DNA of 64,000 bases, taken from positions 905,062-969,061 of the forward strand of contig NW_004624881.1 in NCBI RefSeq assembly GCF_000247695.1. Direction: 5' to 3'. This DNA comes from Heterocephalus glaber (Eukaryota > Chordata > Mammalia > Rodentia > Bathyergidae). Each line of letters opens with the position of its first letter. Position 1 is the first letter of the stretch. The notes under the pieces are model-generated. The model was given only the letters and a program-made list of their open reading frames with translations, had not been told where the DNA came from and did no database searches. A program made the translations under genes and the position numbers. Shown in pieces: positions 10,865 through 22,950 of the stretch.

Positions 10865-11699
10865 CCCAAGCGGGAGGGGGCCAGTATCCGGTGTGGTCTC
10901 TGGGCCTCTCCGTGAGATCTGCGCACATCATTTTGGGCAGCTCAGTGACCATCACACTGGCCGCCTCCAGAAAGGTCTCAACTTCCGGGTCATAGGCCAC
11001 TGCTGCCTCTTCCAAAGCGTCCGGGGCCTTTCCCCAGTCATGCTACTTCCCCCTCTTGGTGAGCCAGGGGTCAAAGGCTGGCTGCATGTTATACCCTTCC
11101 TCTAGGTCATAAGGCCTGTCATCATCCTCCTCCTGGGGGTCACTGTCTGTGAAGTGGCCAAATTGCTGAACAATGGGATCAAGGAGCAGTGCTCCTGATG
11201 CCCCTTCCTGGGCCTGGGATTTTTGGTCCCACTGGGGAGTTGGAATTAGGCCTGTGGGGTCCTGGGGAGGGCCCTGGAATGAAGTCCCTTTAAAGAGAGT
11301 CTGCAGGATGAAGTATAGTGGTGAGGCTGGGTCTGAAGGCCTCAAAGTGACAGATGAGGCTGTCGGGTTGGGGGGCTGCTTCTGCTGTAGCAGGAGTGGT
11401 AACACTGCAAGTGGCAGCTGGGAGGAGGGACTACAGTGTTTTCAACACAGCGGCCTCAGGAAGAGGCAGCAGAGGTGGTGGGGACTGAGGCAGTGGGGAG
11501 CCCTCAGATGCAGAGCACAGCTGGTTCTTGAGGGGATTCCTCTTCAGCTGTGGGGGTGCAGGGAGGCTGTGACAGCCTGGCACATCCAGGGGGGTCTGCT
11601 TCTCCCACATCTTGTCCAGCTCCCCAGCGTCTGGCCAAAGTTTCTGTTTCTCACTGATGACCAACCCAAGGAAGAAATTTGGACGTGGGGACTCAAGGC
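10865..11699 (-). pseudogene. DIDO1-like: DIDO1-like last exon, truncated
   Basis: After a TTTTCAG acceptor comes GLESPRPNFFLGLVISEKQK, then DAGELDKMWEKQ, a proline-rich run (SPPPLLPLPE), FILQTLF, LLDPIVQQFGHF, an acidic DDDRPYDLEEGY and VAYDPEVETFLEAASVMVTE with MMCADL. All follow DIDO1 order. There is a frame change near 11,420, a TAG after TKRGK (11,043) and a further frame change. Similarity ends near 10,865, so the long repeat-rich C-terminus of the parent is absent. Confidence 0.9.
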
Positions 11700-11767
11700 C
11701 TGAAAAGCAAGGGTTAGTGAAAGTTTTAAATCAAAGTCTAGGTTTCAGCCTTCAAAAATTAATGTTA

Positions 11768-11850
11768 CAGGGGCTGAGGATTTAGCTCAATGGTTACACC
11801 ACCTGCTGTGCAAGGGCAAGGACCAGAGTTGGATCTCCGGTACCCCCCCC
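11768..11850 (+). mobile_element. ID-like SINE
   Basis: GATTTAGCTCAATGGTTACA (box A) and GAGTTGGATCTCCGGTACC (box B) are followed by a C-run instead of an A-tail. Confidence 0.85.
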
Positions 11851-12204
11851 CAAAATTGTTACTAAAGAGTGGGGTGGGGAACTTTTAATAGGGAGAGGAA
11901 GAGATTCTGGGGCAAAAGCAAATGAACAGTTGAGCAGCTGATTGCAAAAGACCAGGTAGTTCAGTCCCAGAACCCACCAGCACAGCCCCTGTGCCTGACA
12001 GCAGCGGCCTGAAAGGATGGGTGACATGTACTCCCTAGTCAAAGCCACAAGGACTCGATTCTCAGCCTAGCTCACCTCAACATTAGTAAGAATGCTCTAT
12101 GTTTTAAAAGCTCTGGATAAAGCTCCAGCAGTAGTGCAGAGGCGATGGGCTGAGGCCATGTGGAGACATCTGTCATTGTTGGGGAGGTCATAGGGATGTG
12201 AATA

Positions 12205-12300
12205 AAGGACCCCCTTTTTTCTGTACAGGGGATTAAATCCAGGACCTCACAGAGGCCATGCAAATGCTCATCCTTCATGCCACATCCCCAGCCCTATACT
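12205..12300 (-). mobile_element. Old ID SINE, antisense
   Basis: The minus strand reads GGCTGGGGATGTGGCATGAA, and the plus strand shows a poly-T/CTGTACAGGGGATTAAATCC end. It is diverged. Confidence 0.6.
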
Positions 12301-14786
12301 AGGGCATTGTGGGGGGAAAAAGCTTAATTGGGTTCTTCATTTTCTTCTTTCCATGTGGCAAGAAGGAACAGCCACTGTGGCTTTTTGTGTAGGAACTGCA
12401 GCATATGAGTTAGGCTGAACATATTAAAGTAAATGTTTAAGGAAGGGCAATTCCAAGTCATTATAGTGACCGAAGAAACACAAGCCATGTAGAAAATTCA
12501 CTAGTACCTGGTGTCAGAATTACAATAACTGGAGAAAACAGAGCTGTCTGAATGGTGGAATACTTTATGGTTAGGAAAAAGTTCAGATACCTCTAACTTA
12601 TGAAGAGCTCTACTTGATATTCCAGTCTTTAGAATTACAGTGCTTACCCAAAGCATGGAGACATCAGAAACTGGTGGAAAAGAGCATATCACAGGAGGAG
12701 ACAGAGAAGGAAGTTTAGCTAAAGGTATTTAAAGATAGTTATTGCTTCACATAGGATCATTGCAAATATTCTAAGTTGATGTAACATAGACCAGGAACAT
12801 GTGTATTGCATGAATGGTCCCTGTACCCCTATATTCATAATAAATCAAGGATACCAAAAGAAAGACTAAACCTGAAATGTAAGCAGTGCTTTTCTGGGCA
12901 TTTCAAAAGCAGGGACCCTGCAAACCTGCCCTCTGCTCCTGTGTGGGAACGTGCCAGACCCCTGGACCAGAGCAAGGCAAGGTCTCCTGAACAGCCTGGC
13001 CCAACTTTCTCCATACAGGCTGTAGCAGGAGAATTGAGGCTACATGCAAAAATAATGTCCTGCACAGTAGGAAATAAGCACCCTTTGTAGGCATGAGGAG
13101 ACACAGTTGCTAGGTGCACTGGTGTTCACAGTAATGCCTGTAGTGGACAGACAGATGGCATAGAGGGATGGAGATGGAGGAAATAAGAAAGAGGGCTGCA
13201 CACATCTCTTCCTGTGTAGATAGGTCACCTTACCCCAAAGAAATACCTGTCACATACAGCTACAAAGCCTCCAATATATATTCAAAATGAAAACAGTAAT
13301 GAGCTTGACCTTGTATAATACAGCTGAAGTGTGACTGAGTATGAACCATGAAGGATGCAAAGGGAGTAAAGGCTAAGTGCATACCTATGAAGTGGCCCTG
13401 TCCCTTATGCATGATGTGCCAAGGTGTGACTGGGAGATAAAAGCTCCCCTTTAGAAATGGGCTGAGGTAAACACTTAAGTCCACCCATGGTCCTTTAATA
13501 GCCTGATCTGGCTGGAGTGGAAGCCTGCAGGAAGTTGGCGTATGCATATGATTATTGGGAATTAAATAAATGACACTAGCATCATTTGTGCTGTGCCTGA
13601 CACAGTGTATATCTTGAATCAAACTGGAGAGCCTGGTACTCATCATGTTGCAGTAGATTTAATGAATGGGTTTTTTTTTCTTCAGTATCTCTGTTGCTGA
13701 AGGAAGTCAGGAGCCATTTGCTTTCCTGGGGAAGGATAATAGACTCTCCATGTTCTCCAGGTGTCTGCACAGACCTACTCTATGCCCCGGGATGGTGCTG
13801 GTGGACATGGTGCCATGGACACCAAACCCAGTGTTGAAACTTCACTATGTTCATGATGTAATGTGAACCTCTGAGTGTTTTCCAGACCTAGAGGAGGCAT
13901 CAGCCATGATAGTAATGCAACTCTGAAGAAAAGGATGAGACACCAATACCTCCAAGTTGCAGGGACCTGGGCTGTTTGTCAGGGGCTTGGGGTTATCTGG
14001 TCAAGCAATGCAAAAGAGACTCCCTCTGCTGGTACAGATTGGTCAGGCTTTCCCACCCAACTCCACCAAAACAACTGCAGACTCTTGGCATGGTGGGGAC
14101 ACTGGTGCCCATTTAGGCCACAATTAGCAGAAATACTGAGCCCACTCCATCATTTAATAAAAAGAATAGCACACTGGACTGGGAGTCTGAGCACCTCCAG
14201 GCTTTTTCTCAAGCAGAAGTAGCTGCAAAACAATTCCAAGCTTTGGGGACAGAAAAACAAACCTGTGAATCCTGTGTTTCCAGCTAACACAGTGGGTTCG
14301 GGTGAGGGCTAGGGCAGCAGCAAGACCACAGAGTCCCTCAGGAGTTTGGTCACAGCTCGGACAAAGAGAAGAAATGTGGCACAGAGCCCTAGCAAAACAA
14401 CTGTGTGCTGCACACTCAGCCCTGAGCAGGGAGGCCCTCACCAAGAGTACCCCCTGTGCACCCATCTTCTCAGGAGTAGGTGGCTGCATGATGCTCTGAA
14501 GACGCTTCCTTCTGGGGCAGGACAAACAGATCCAAGGACCAAAGAGCACGCTTGTTCCCTCAAGGAAGTACCCTGGTTCTGGCCCTCTGAGTGGAGCTCA
14601 TGCCTCCTAGGAAGCACGAGGGAGTGTCCCACCACCTGCCCCTCTGCACACTATCAGGAAAGGCTCCAGGCCAGAGTGGGGCAGTGTTAGTGGCATGTGG
14701 AGTTCTGAGAAGTCTGCCCAACTGCAGCAGGAGCTCTTCTGGGACCTGGTGACAGGGACCAAAGCACTGAGGTGCAGGGTCTAGGT

Positions 14787-14866
14787 TAGTGGTGGCAAAC
14801 CTATTGCACGTGTGCCGCAGCAGGCTGTTTGTATCATTGAAAGCTCTAAAAGGTTTGCCATCACTG
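14787..14866 (-). mobile_element. hAT-like MITE, copy 1
   Basis: 80 bp ending TTTGCCATCACTG, with the inverted partner TAGTGGTGGCAAACCT at the other end. Flanking 8-mers GTCTAGGT and ATCCAGGC agree at 5 of 8 positions, all differences being transitions. The inner part GCAGGCTGTTTGTATCATTG is shared with the other copies. Confidence 0.7.
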
Positions 14867-15688
14867 ATCCAGGCTGTACACAAGTGCTCCTGTTAGCCTC
14901 CACCTCTAGCAGAGACCACTTTAAAGGTCATTCATCGTGTGAAAACATTGGTTTTGAGGTAAAACCAGTCCTCTGGGGATGTCATGGCCAAGGAGTCACT
15001 TCAATTCAGGCCCTAAGTTGGAGTCACTTCTCCGGGGTAAGAACAGCTCCACTCCAAGGGATTGGAACTACCTCAGAATCACCCCAACCCAGGACAAGGT
15101 TGGAATGTGCTTTAGGATAATTCATAAATAATGCTTTAAACTGTACTTTCTGCAGGAATGACCATGCACAAGGTAGCTGGCCAAAAATGCAAGATGTTAT
15201 GCACACCGAGCAGCAAGTTTGAGGCAACCCTTTGAGAGATGCTATTTGATGCCACCACCGTGTTACCTGTCCCCAAGAATCGACCCCTGTGAGAGGATCC
15301 CCAGGAGAGGAGCAGGAATGACCCAGGAGCACAATGACCCAGGCTCATCCTGCACTGTCCACCTGGAGAGTAGGGTGGCCCAGACACCAGGTGAATGCAC
15401 CTTTACCTTCCCTGTGGCTGCTCCTCACCTTCTGGGTAGATCTGAGACTCAGTGAGAGGAGTGTGCCCTATCCTTCTCCTAAAGCTTCTGAGACAGTTTT
15501 CCCACTATCAATGTACTCTGGGGGCTATGTCCCCACATCACAGAGGACAGCAAGCCCTGTAATGCTCACTCCCCATGCTTTGGTGGGTGCAGCAGGTCTA
15601 CCTGTGACATCCCAGAAGGATCTTGCCTCTGTGGGGAGGGCACTGGGGACCAGAGCTGCCTAACAAGCTCCCAGAGATGGGCACTTAC

Positions 15689-15885
15689 CTGGTCCCACCA
15701 AGGGCAAGAGACTGTGTGGCACAGGGTCCCCACCACTCAGTGGGATAAAGTAGGAGTTCCTTGACCCACCTGTTAGTGTTCACTACAACCCCAAAGTGGC
15801 CGCAGCTGTGAAAGTAGGAGTAAAGAAATGTATAGGCACCCTCTTCCTCCCAGGTTGCAGGGTGGAAGCAAATCAGACAGAGCTC
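15689..15885 (-). pseudogene. DIDO1-like: DIDO1-like exon 11 (end of SPOC), frameshifted
   Basis: The acceptor GTCTTGCAG and donor GTAAGT are intact. It reads ELCLICFHPATWEEEGAYTF, then LYSYFHSCGHFGVVVNTNRW, the end of the DIDO1 SPOC domain. A one-base shift follows, after which LSGGDPVPHSLLPLVGPG continues in the parental pattern up to the donor. Confidence 0.92.
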
Positions 15886-16401
15886 CTGCAAGACACAGCA
15901 TGGGGCAGAGCCCTCACTGGGGCTGCCAACAACCCTCACAGAGAAAGCTGCTACTCCACATGCAGGGATCACAACAAACATGCCTCAGACCTGTAAGGGC
16001 ACCCGTGCCCCTCCTGGAGGGGGAATTAGGCAGGAGACCTGGGGATCGTCCCCTTCTGTGAGCCTGACACAAACCCCAGCCCCAGCCCAGCTCAGTCACA
16101 GGGGTCCCAGGAAACAAGGCCAGCTGAAGGGCTGAGGGCAGCAGCTGAGCTCAAGCACCTCAGTGTCCCCTCTCCTGCCATCATGAGAAAGGAGATGTGA
16201 TGCATGTGCTTTTACTAAAGCCACACACACACATTATTATATGAGATCAGAAGCAAACTCCTAGCAGCATAAGATTCAAACACCCCGAGTTCCAGTGTCT
16301 CCATCAACTTAATCACAGTGTTTTCTATGTGTAGTGGGTTCTAGGCTGACAATTCAAGTGTTAGCCCATCAAGGATGAGGCCATGCTAGGGCTGCAGATA
16401 C

Positions 16402-16491
16402 CTTGGACATGGAAGACTTGAGCTTGCTGACATAATCCCACACTGTCTTTGGAGAAATCTTTCCACTGATGTGAATTGTATATGGCAAGTC
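16402..16491 (-). pseudogene. DIDO1-like: DIDO1-like exon 10 (SPOC domain fragment), intact
   Basis: A 90-bp exon open throughout: DLPYTIHISGKISPKTVWDY, then VSKLKSSMSK, with acceptor TGTTTAG and donor GTATCT. It is part of the SPOC domain, a phosphoserine-peptide binding fold in the parent. The preceding SPOC exon was not found between 16.5 and 17.5 kb, so the domain would be incomplete. Confidence 0.9.
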
Positions 16492-17479
16492 CTAAACAGG
16501 AAGCACTCAGTAAATGAACAGGGAAGCTGTGATATTTACAGAGGGAATAACAGGGAAATTTAAAGGCACAAACCCTCCCAACTCAAGAAAACCACAACTA
16601 TTTCCAGGAAAGTGGCAACACCTGTATGTGATGCAGATGGCTAAACACCTCCAAGGGTTAGGAGTTGCCATGCCTGGGGGGCTGTGATGTCCCCTGTGGC
16701 CACCAGGGACACCCTCAGGGCCACCATGCCATGTGTGTATCCTGCTTTGTGAGCACAGAATGAAGATTCGCCTTAGCCAGGAGGACTGACCAGTTACTTG
16801 GCAGAACTCACCATGGCTAGTGTCATCACGGCAGATATGGGTGTGCACAGTGTCCATGTTTCACTCACCCATGGGGTCTCCTGGGAGACGCATGCACACA
16901 CAAACACATCCATGGTTCTCACCTCACTGAGATAAACAGCTCCCAGAGACAGGACATGCCTTGGTGACAAATTTGCCTACACTCTGCATGTTAATGAGGC
17001 CTTTCTAAACGCTGCTGAGGTGAGACAAAGGCAGGGCCATGCCTCCTATCCAGGGGCACCATGACTCTGAAATGCTATGAAAGAAATCCACAGGAAAGCA
17101 CTGTCAACCTTTCTGTGCAATGGGAATCATAAAGGAGTGGAGACAACATATTTACAAGCAGAAGTGAATCCCTGTGCTTTTGCTAACTTATCTTGGCCAA
17201 GAAACTATTTGAGTCTTAATAATTTAGATACTTGGACAAAGAAAATAAGCAAATCAGCAAATCATGACAGTCACATTACTTCAAATTTCAGTTTTCAAAG
17301 TCTGTGCCTTCAATATAATAATTAGGTATCCTAAAAACTGGGCATTTGGATCCCAAGGGTGTGAAGCTGGATTCTGGTGTAAATTTCAGACTTGAAGTAC
17401 TTCATCACCTCCTTCCCCTTGTTCATCTCAAAGAAACAACAGGATCCCAGCCAGCTCCAAACCCATCTCACGTACCCAC
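16492..17479. other. Intron where a SPOC exon is missing
   Basis: The parent should have one more coding exon here. I read the minus strand across it and found no match. Nothing else is recognised. Confidence 0.45.
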
Positions 17480-17928
17480 CTGACATTTGGGGATGGCACA
17501 ACTGACAAATGTTTTGGGTCGGGGGACAGGGATGGCTTAGCAATTATGGACTTGGGCAGTGTCACAGAGGGAAGTGCAGGCTTTAGTAGGTCTGGCTTGG
17601 CTTCAGGCATGTAGGTGCTGTCCAGGTGGGTATAGGATCCACCCACAGCAGTCCTGGGGTCTCGGTTTGACACTGTGACCGTGGTGACCACTCCAACCCC
17701 ACAGGAGACTGGGCAGTTGGAGGGGCCTTCTGGTGGGGAGAGCCCTGCACAACTGTGTCTAGAGGCTCAGGGACATACTTTCTCTCTGGTGTTGGACCAG
17801 AGGCCCTTTCCAGGTGTGGCTCAGAGGCATCTTTGGGCAGAGTCACTGCAGAGCCTTCCTCAGACAAGTGAGGAACTGGATCAGATGCAGAGCTTCTGGG
17901 CTTGGATGCTAAGTCTAATTTCTCTGAC
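17480..17928 (-). pseudogene. DIDO1-like: DIDO1-like exon 9, frameshifted
   Basis: The acceptor TTTCTCAG and donor GTGGGT are intact. The first frame reads RSEKLDLASKPRSSASDPVP and continues to about 17,690. There a frameshift occurs, and the second frame carries VVTTVTVSNRDPRTAV, then KSIIAKPSLSPDPKHLSV. Both halves match the DIDO1 linker before SPOC. Confidence 0.9.
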
Positions 17929-18174
17929 CTGAGAAATGCAAAGACAGACTCAATGAGAAACCCAGCACCCTCACAGCTTGTGGTGAGCAGGTAGTGACTT
18001 CTTACAGGGATCAGAAGCACAGGAAGAAGGGAGGGCAAACTCCAGAAAACCACACCTGCCTCTTTGTTTCACTGTTTCATCTTGGCCTGTATACAATCAT
18101 CTTTAGGAGATCAGTGATTTCAAACACAGTCAAATATTCTTTGATTCCCAGAGTTCATCCCAGACTGTGCTCAC

Positions 18175-18310
18175 CTGTACATATTTTACAGTTTAGATCA
18201 AAAAGGTGGGCCCAGTGCTGACTTGTCGAATCCTCCAACATGTTGCTAAGGGCATCAGGGAAAGGCACTGTTTTCTTCACTTGGACAGTAGATATTGACT
18301 TCTGCTGCGC
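18175..18310 (-). pseudogene. DIDO1-like: DIDO1-like exon 8
   Basis: The acceptor TTTGAG is usable after a pyrimidine tract. The exon reads AQQKSISTVQ, then DALSNMLEDSTSQHWAHLFD and LNCKICTG, with an intact donor GTGAGC. It matches the conserved DIDO1 segment between the TFIIS and SPOC domains. The parental stretch expected just before this exon was not found, and an antisense SINE at 18.63-18.73 kb sits in that interval. Confidence 0.9.
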
Positions 18311-18632
18311 CTCAAAGGGAAAGAAAAAATGACCGGTCATTTTCTTTCCAAATCATTTCCAAATGACAGCACATAGGACACAGTCTCATGAAATTAAGAA
18401 CACTGCTAAAGAAGGCACACTGATCGCAGGCACTGGCAAACATCGCAGGTAGATGTCCACATACAACTGTTTTCAGTTCAGTGTTTTGCCTCACAACTGC
18501 AGACCCTGGAAGCATTTGGAAAGGGTTGATCTTACTCTCCCTACAATCACTAAAATCTCCAATGCTCACATCCCAATCTTGGTAGCTTTTAATCCCTCTT
18601 AGAGCAGAATTTGTTAGAGCTAAATATTTGCC

Positions 18633-18728
18633 ATCCTTTTTTTTTTTTTTTTTGATACCAGTGATCAAACTTGGGACCTTTAACTTGTGAGCCAGGCAGT
18701 AGAACCACTGAGCTAAATTCCTGGCCCC
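18633..18728 (-). mobile_element. ID-like SINE, antisense
   Basis: An 18-nt poly-T tract precedes GATACCAGTGATCAAACTTG on the plus strand; the minus strand shows GGGGCCAGGAATTTAGCTCA. It lies in the intron before DIDO1-like exon 8. Confidence 0.9.
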
Positions 18729-18915
18729 ACATGATGCCATTCTTGCTGTCATTCAGCCCTTTATGCTGATATCTGATCCCCTAAAATGATAAACACAAAA
18801 CCAAAGCCTTAAACCCTGAGTTCTAAGCACAACACACATCCCCCTGTAAGGAGCAGGTAGTTCTGAACAATTGAGTCTCCAGGTACTCAAGGGATCATTT
18901 GCCCTCTGTACTCAC

Positions 18916-19032
18916 AGATTTTGTCAGCCTGTCTTTCCACATGGAGAGCTCTTTAGACAACAGTTCCTCTGGCTTCATTCTCACAAGTTCCTCCAGAGAG
19001 ATTTCTTCATGAACTACTTGCTGGAAGAGTCC
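18916..19032 (-). pseudogene. DIDO1-like: DIDO1-like exon 7 (TFIIS central domain, end), intact
   Basis: The 117-bp exon (39 codons) is fully open: GLFQQVVHEEISLEELVRMK, then PEELLSKELSMWKDRLTKS. The acceptor TTTACAG and donor GTGAGT are consensus. It starts with a whole codon and matches the parental exon in length and phase. The ORF filter misses it because it is short. It is one of the best-preserved parts of the locus. Confidence 0.93.
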
Positions 19033-19647
19033 CTGTAAACAATCACCATTCCATCACTGTTGAAAAGCAGATAATTATGTGCTAATTTGCAATGGTGTGG
19101 GTAAGTGAAGCAGCACAAGTTCTGTCAGAGGGCAAGGGCCACAGGCACAGACCCAAGCCCTGCTCAGAGGGCAGCACTGGGTCAACCCTGCGGGGGTCCC
19201 ACAGCTCCCCAGGAGCCTCAGAAGGAAGAGCCAGCCAAGCCCCACTGAGAGTTGACTTCGATGCTGCAATGCACCAAGTTTGCTAAGCATCCAGTGCCAT
19301 CTCAGGAAACAAATTCCAGATGCAAGGTGAAAGCCAAGTCAAAGGGACTTAGGGAGAAAGCAAGAAGAGCTCCATCCCTTCCACCAGGCCTTGCTAACCA
19401 CGAAGGTGTAGCCAGAGCCCTGGATCCTGGTTCTAAACACAACAAGTAGCACTTTCAGCCTTAAAAAAAATTATAGGCAAAGGCTTACAGATAGTTTCAA
19501 AAAATACATCATTACAAGCCAGATGACAGTGTTTGGTATGCATTCTGATGTTCGTCATAAGGAACATTAGGACACAGATTCACGTGATGGGGGTTCTGTT
19601 CACACCTGTTTGATTCCAAGACTAATGGGTAATTAGGAAGCATAGGG

Positions 19648-19725
19648 CAGAGGTGCCTAACCTGTGGCATACGTGCCGCAGTGGGCTGTTTACCACTGAA
19701 GGCTCTAAAGTGTTTGCCATCACTA
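19648..19725 (-). mobile_element. hAT-like MITE, copy 2
   Basis: 78 bp from CAGAGGTGCCTAACCT to TTTGCCATCACTA, flanked by GCATAGGG and GCACAGGG (7 of 8 identical). This is the best target duplication of the set. Confidence 0.75.
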
Positions 19726-20019
19726 GCACAGGGCATGAGAGAAATCGCAGCCATGCTGGTTCAGTATTCCAACATTCATGTGTTGTGTGGCAATGGATTT
19801 TTTAAAAATCTACTTTGAGAACAGGTCCAGACTTGAATGTATGCCTTAATGTGTTTGGATCGTGTTTAAATGTACTAAGTAGAATATTATGAGATTAAAT
19901 CTCCACAGGTTTCATTTTAGTTAGTCTATGGATTTTAAAAACATATAAATAAAACATGGAAGGGTTGAGAGCTGAAGGAGAGAGCCCTAGAAAACAGCCA
20001 TATGGCAGGAGGTGTGAGG

Positions 20020-20070
20020 GCCAGGCCAGGCCAGGCCAGGCCAGGGGCTCATCCTCCCCCCCCCCCCACA
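20020..20070. repeat. (CCAGG)5 and poly-C tract
   Basis: Five perfect GGCCA pentamers at 20,021-20,044 are followed by an 11-C run near 20,057. Confidence 0.85.
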
Positions 20071-20444
20071 GGCCGAAGCTGAGAACTGCAGGGCACGGTC
20101 CGAAGCATGAGGAAAGAAGCCCTCAGCTGAAGGATGGTGCAAAAAGGGGGCGCAAAGATGGTCTGGAGCTAGAAAAGGGGACACTTGTGTACACTGGGAT
20201 CAGAGCTCCAACTTCACGGAAAAGCCAGTGAGTGGTGTTCATGGGTTACAGCTATGTTGAGAGCCTCATCCAGTGGAGAGGAGCAGGTGGTGATGAGATC
20301 CACACAGGAAACCCAGACAGGCAGGACAGCGATGCACACACACGTCTCACCCTGAGGTGTCTGGTGTATCGTGTGAATCTCAGCTAGCAGAAACCAGGCA
20401 GCTCATTACTTCTGCACCAGAATGCTCCCACCTGATGCACACAC

Positions 20445-20601
20445 CTGACTTTCAGGATCCTCGAGGCAGAGCATGATGCTGCAGTATTTACTCCTGTAGC
20501 GATGATATGTAATTTGGAACAAGTTAAACATCTTCTCAAGGCAGATGGCAGTTTTTCCTACCTCATTTTCAGTCCTGATTAAATCGCCACTTTCACAAAC
20601 T
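20445..20601 (-). pseudogene. DIDO1-like: DIDO1-like exon 6 (TFIIS central domain, middle)
   Basis: It joins exon 5 in phase (AG|A) and reads VCESGDLIRTENEVGKTAIC, then KMFNLFQITYHRYRSKYCS and MLCLEDPESQ. This is the helical TFIIS central domain of DIDO1, which in the parent contacts RNA polymerase II. The acceptor TGTTCAG and donor GTGTGT are present. One residue is deleted relative to the parent (EKMF). The frame is open. Confidence 0.92.
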
Positions 20602-20736
20602 CTGAACAGATTGGAAAAAGGGGCCAGATAAATCACTTATATTTGCAGTTTGTAAAGAGCAGGACAATCCTGAGATGACACTGTGACTGGAAGACCTTCC
20701 CCTCCACACATTATGAGATACAGGAGAACAGCCCAC

Positions 20737-21205
20737 CTTTTCCATAGAATCTCCTTCAAGGAGCATCTTATAATTTGCTGAATTTGTGACTCTGGCTGTG
20801 ACAGGGCAGGTCCCACAGGCCTGAGGCTTCCAGGGGCCAGAGAAGCTGTGGGGACCGAAGTCACCACAGGTTTCCTCATGGCTCCCATAGAAGCTGCAGA
20901 GCACGGTGATTTTTTGGAATTGCTTGCCAGAGGAACTGGCATTGGTCCTGCCCTCCTGGAAGCCGAGGTGCCTGCTGGGGCCTCCCCAAGCCAGGGCCCC
21001 TTGGGGATGCGGCCCCTGAAGCCTGAGGGTGCCTTCTGAATGGCTGGTTTGGCTGCTGCCATGTTAACAAAAGGATGAGGCTTCTTTGGGATGAGATTTC
21101 TGCACAAAGGTGGTCTGCCCACTGAGGATCCTGGAAGGGCTGTTTCCTTTGGGCCTGAGGCTGCTCCCACCACTCTGTTCTCCACTCTCCTCTGGTCCTT
21201 GGGGG
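20737..21205 (-). pseudogene. DIDO1-like: DIDO1-like exon 5 (linker and start of TFIIS central domain)
   Basis: The acceptor GTGTGCAG and donor GTGGGC are intact, and the exon stays open throughout (PKDQRRVENR to SLKEILWKR). IPKKPHPFVNMAAAKPAI, GFRGRIPKGPWL and MRKPVVTSVPTASLAPG track the DIDO1 Ser/Pro/Ala-rich linker. SLKEILWKR is the start of the TFIIS central domain. The exon length is close to what is expected from the parent. The frame before the acceptor is intron. Confidence 0.92.
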
Positions 21206-22861
21206 CTGCACACAGAGCACAGGGATGCTGAGTGAAACGAGGGTGGACACATGTGTGATGCAAGCTGATGTCACAACACACTCACCAGAAACCTCAAAAG
21301 CACTTCCTGAGCATCACTGAGATGCACTCAGATAAAAGAATTCAAAACTCTTAAAATTCAGAAAAGAAGTGTAAGCCAGGGCTGCCAGCAGCATTTATGA
21401 TAGTGACTACACTCTCTCCACACAGGAAAGAGCTGCATCATCTACTTCCTTTAAACCTTTTACCTCAACCAGAAAGCTAATTATCTAGGGTTGAATTTCT
21501 TCACTAAGCTGTAATACTGAAGGAAAAATTTCAGAAACAAGTAGCTTTGGCATAGCACTTTCTTGAGGAACTCAAAGTTGATTTCTGGTAAAATGTAAAT
21601 GTTAAAAATTGGTTCAGAGAAGGAAATGGTCAAGTCCTGCTCCTGTCCACACCAGCCCTGAGGGCCCTGGAGGGCATGCCCCATCAGCATGGGTGCACCT
21701 CTCTGCCCTGGATAAATCTCTTGGGAGGCAACATTTTCACACCAAGAAGCAGATGCTGAGAGCACAGTGAGGCTGCTCTACAGTCACCTGCACACAACTC
21801 TGGAGCTGCAATTCTCTCAGCCTGAGGAGCTGACCACCCGGTGCTTTCAACCAACAAGAGTGGTCTTAATCTCAACAGAAAACAGGTAAAACTCCCAGTT
21901 GGAACAAATTCCATCCATGTCGGGACAATCAATTTCATCACAGTGTGGTATGGGAGCACCAGGCTGGCCGGCCACAATCTGGTCCTGCAGGTGGACAGTG
22001 CTTGTCCTGCAGGCTGAACCTGGCAAGAGTCCAGGATCAGAGATCAAGGGGGTGCCCAGGAACAGGACATCCACTGAGGTTCTATACTAAGTATTTTTGA
22101 TATCGTGCTGTTAAACTCTGAAGCTCTGGCCTGAGACTATTCCAGAAAGTCTCAAGCAAACCCCTATACACATGTGCAATATGACCTGAAGCAAATCTTG
22201 AGCAACAGTTAACATTTACTCCATTTCTGGTCACAAATACATGTAGGCTTGAAATCCATAATGTTCACCTCTGAAATGGGAAGCTTTATAATCACATGCT
22301 CAAATTGTCATGAAGCCTCTATTGGTCTAACTATATTCCCTTCTCATTCAGACAAATTCAAGTCAATAATGTATTTCTATGGCACGTCCATACACATGAT
22401 GAAGGTCATCAATTACTCCAGAGGGAATGTGTAGCTGAGCAGTGGGGTGTGGCTCACTAACCACCAGGCTCTGGGTTCACAAACCACTGGTTTCTGCTCT
22501 TTTGAACACAACCTTGGTGATCTCTTGCTTGGGCTTCAAATAGTAACAGGTATAATTAGGAGAATACACAAATTATTTGTAAAAAGAGTCAAACCTGGGG
22601 GTGTCAAGAGATAGCTCCCCCCAACTCATCTGCTCTATGAGACACAACCAACGCTCTTCTATTCGAAGGGAGGAGTTTAAAACACACCAAGACTTATTCT
22701 TCTACACAGCAACCACACAGGGGTCTTCACACACCTCTGCCCCTATTTGAGTGAGAGCCACAGTGCTGGTGTGAGGCCTCAATGACAGTGAGAAACACCT
22801 TTCCAGTTCTGAGTGGAGCTTCAAATGAATTTGCATAGTGCTCTTTCAGATTCGTTTTTCC

Positions 22862-22950
22862 CTCATTGCTCTGTGTTGTGGGGGACTGAACCCAGTGACT
22901 TGTGCATGGTAGGGAAGGTCTCTCCGACTGAGCCTTAACCTTCAGCCCCA
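22862..22950 (-). mobile_element. ID SINE, antisense, diverged
   Basis: GGGGACTGAACCCAGTGACTT and CCGACTGAGCCTTAACC are the antisense boxes B and A of a classical ID body. Confidence 0.65.

Larger units (their letters stand above)
11851..15688. other. Intron of the DIDO1-like copy
   Basis: Holds an old ID SINE and a hAT-like MITE. Several open frames of 60-130 codons on both strands (for example 13.26-13.65 and 14.15-14.55 kb) have no recognisable domain or splice context and are taken as chance. Confidence 0.5.

Noticed and set aside
16507..16857. Minus-strand frame checked as the missing SPOC exon
   Set aside because: Its translation does not follow the DIDO1 SPOC sequence and no acceptor-donor pair of the right phase was found.
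20637..21281. Whole 214-codon frame as a single exon
   Set aside because: Homology starts at the acceptor (21,205) and ends at the donor (20,737); the rest is intron read-through.
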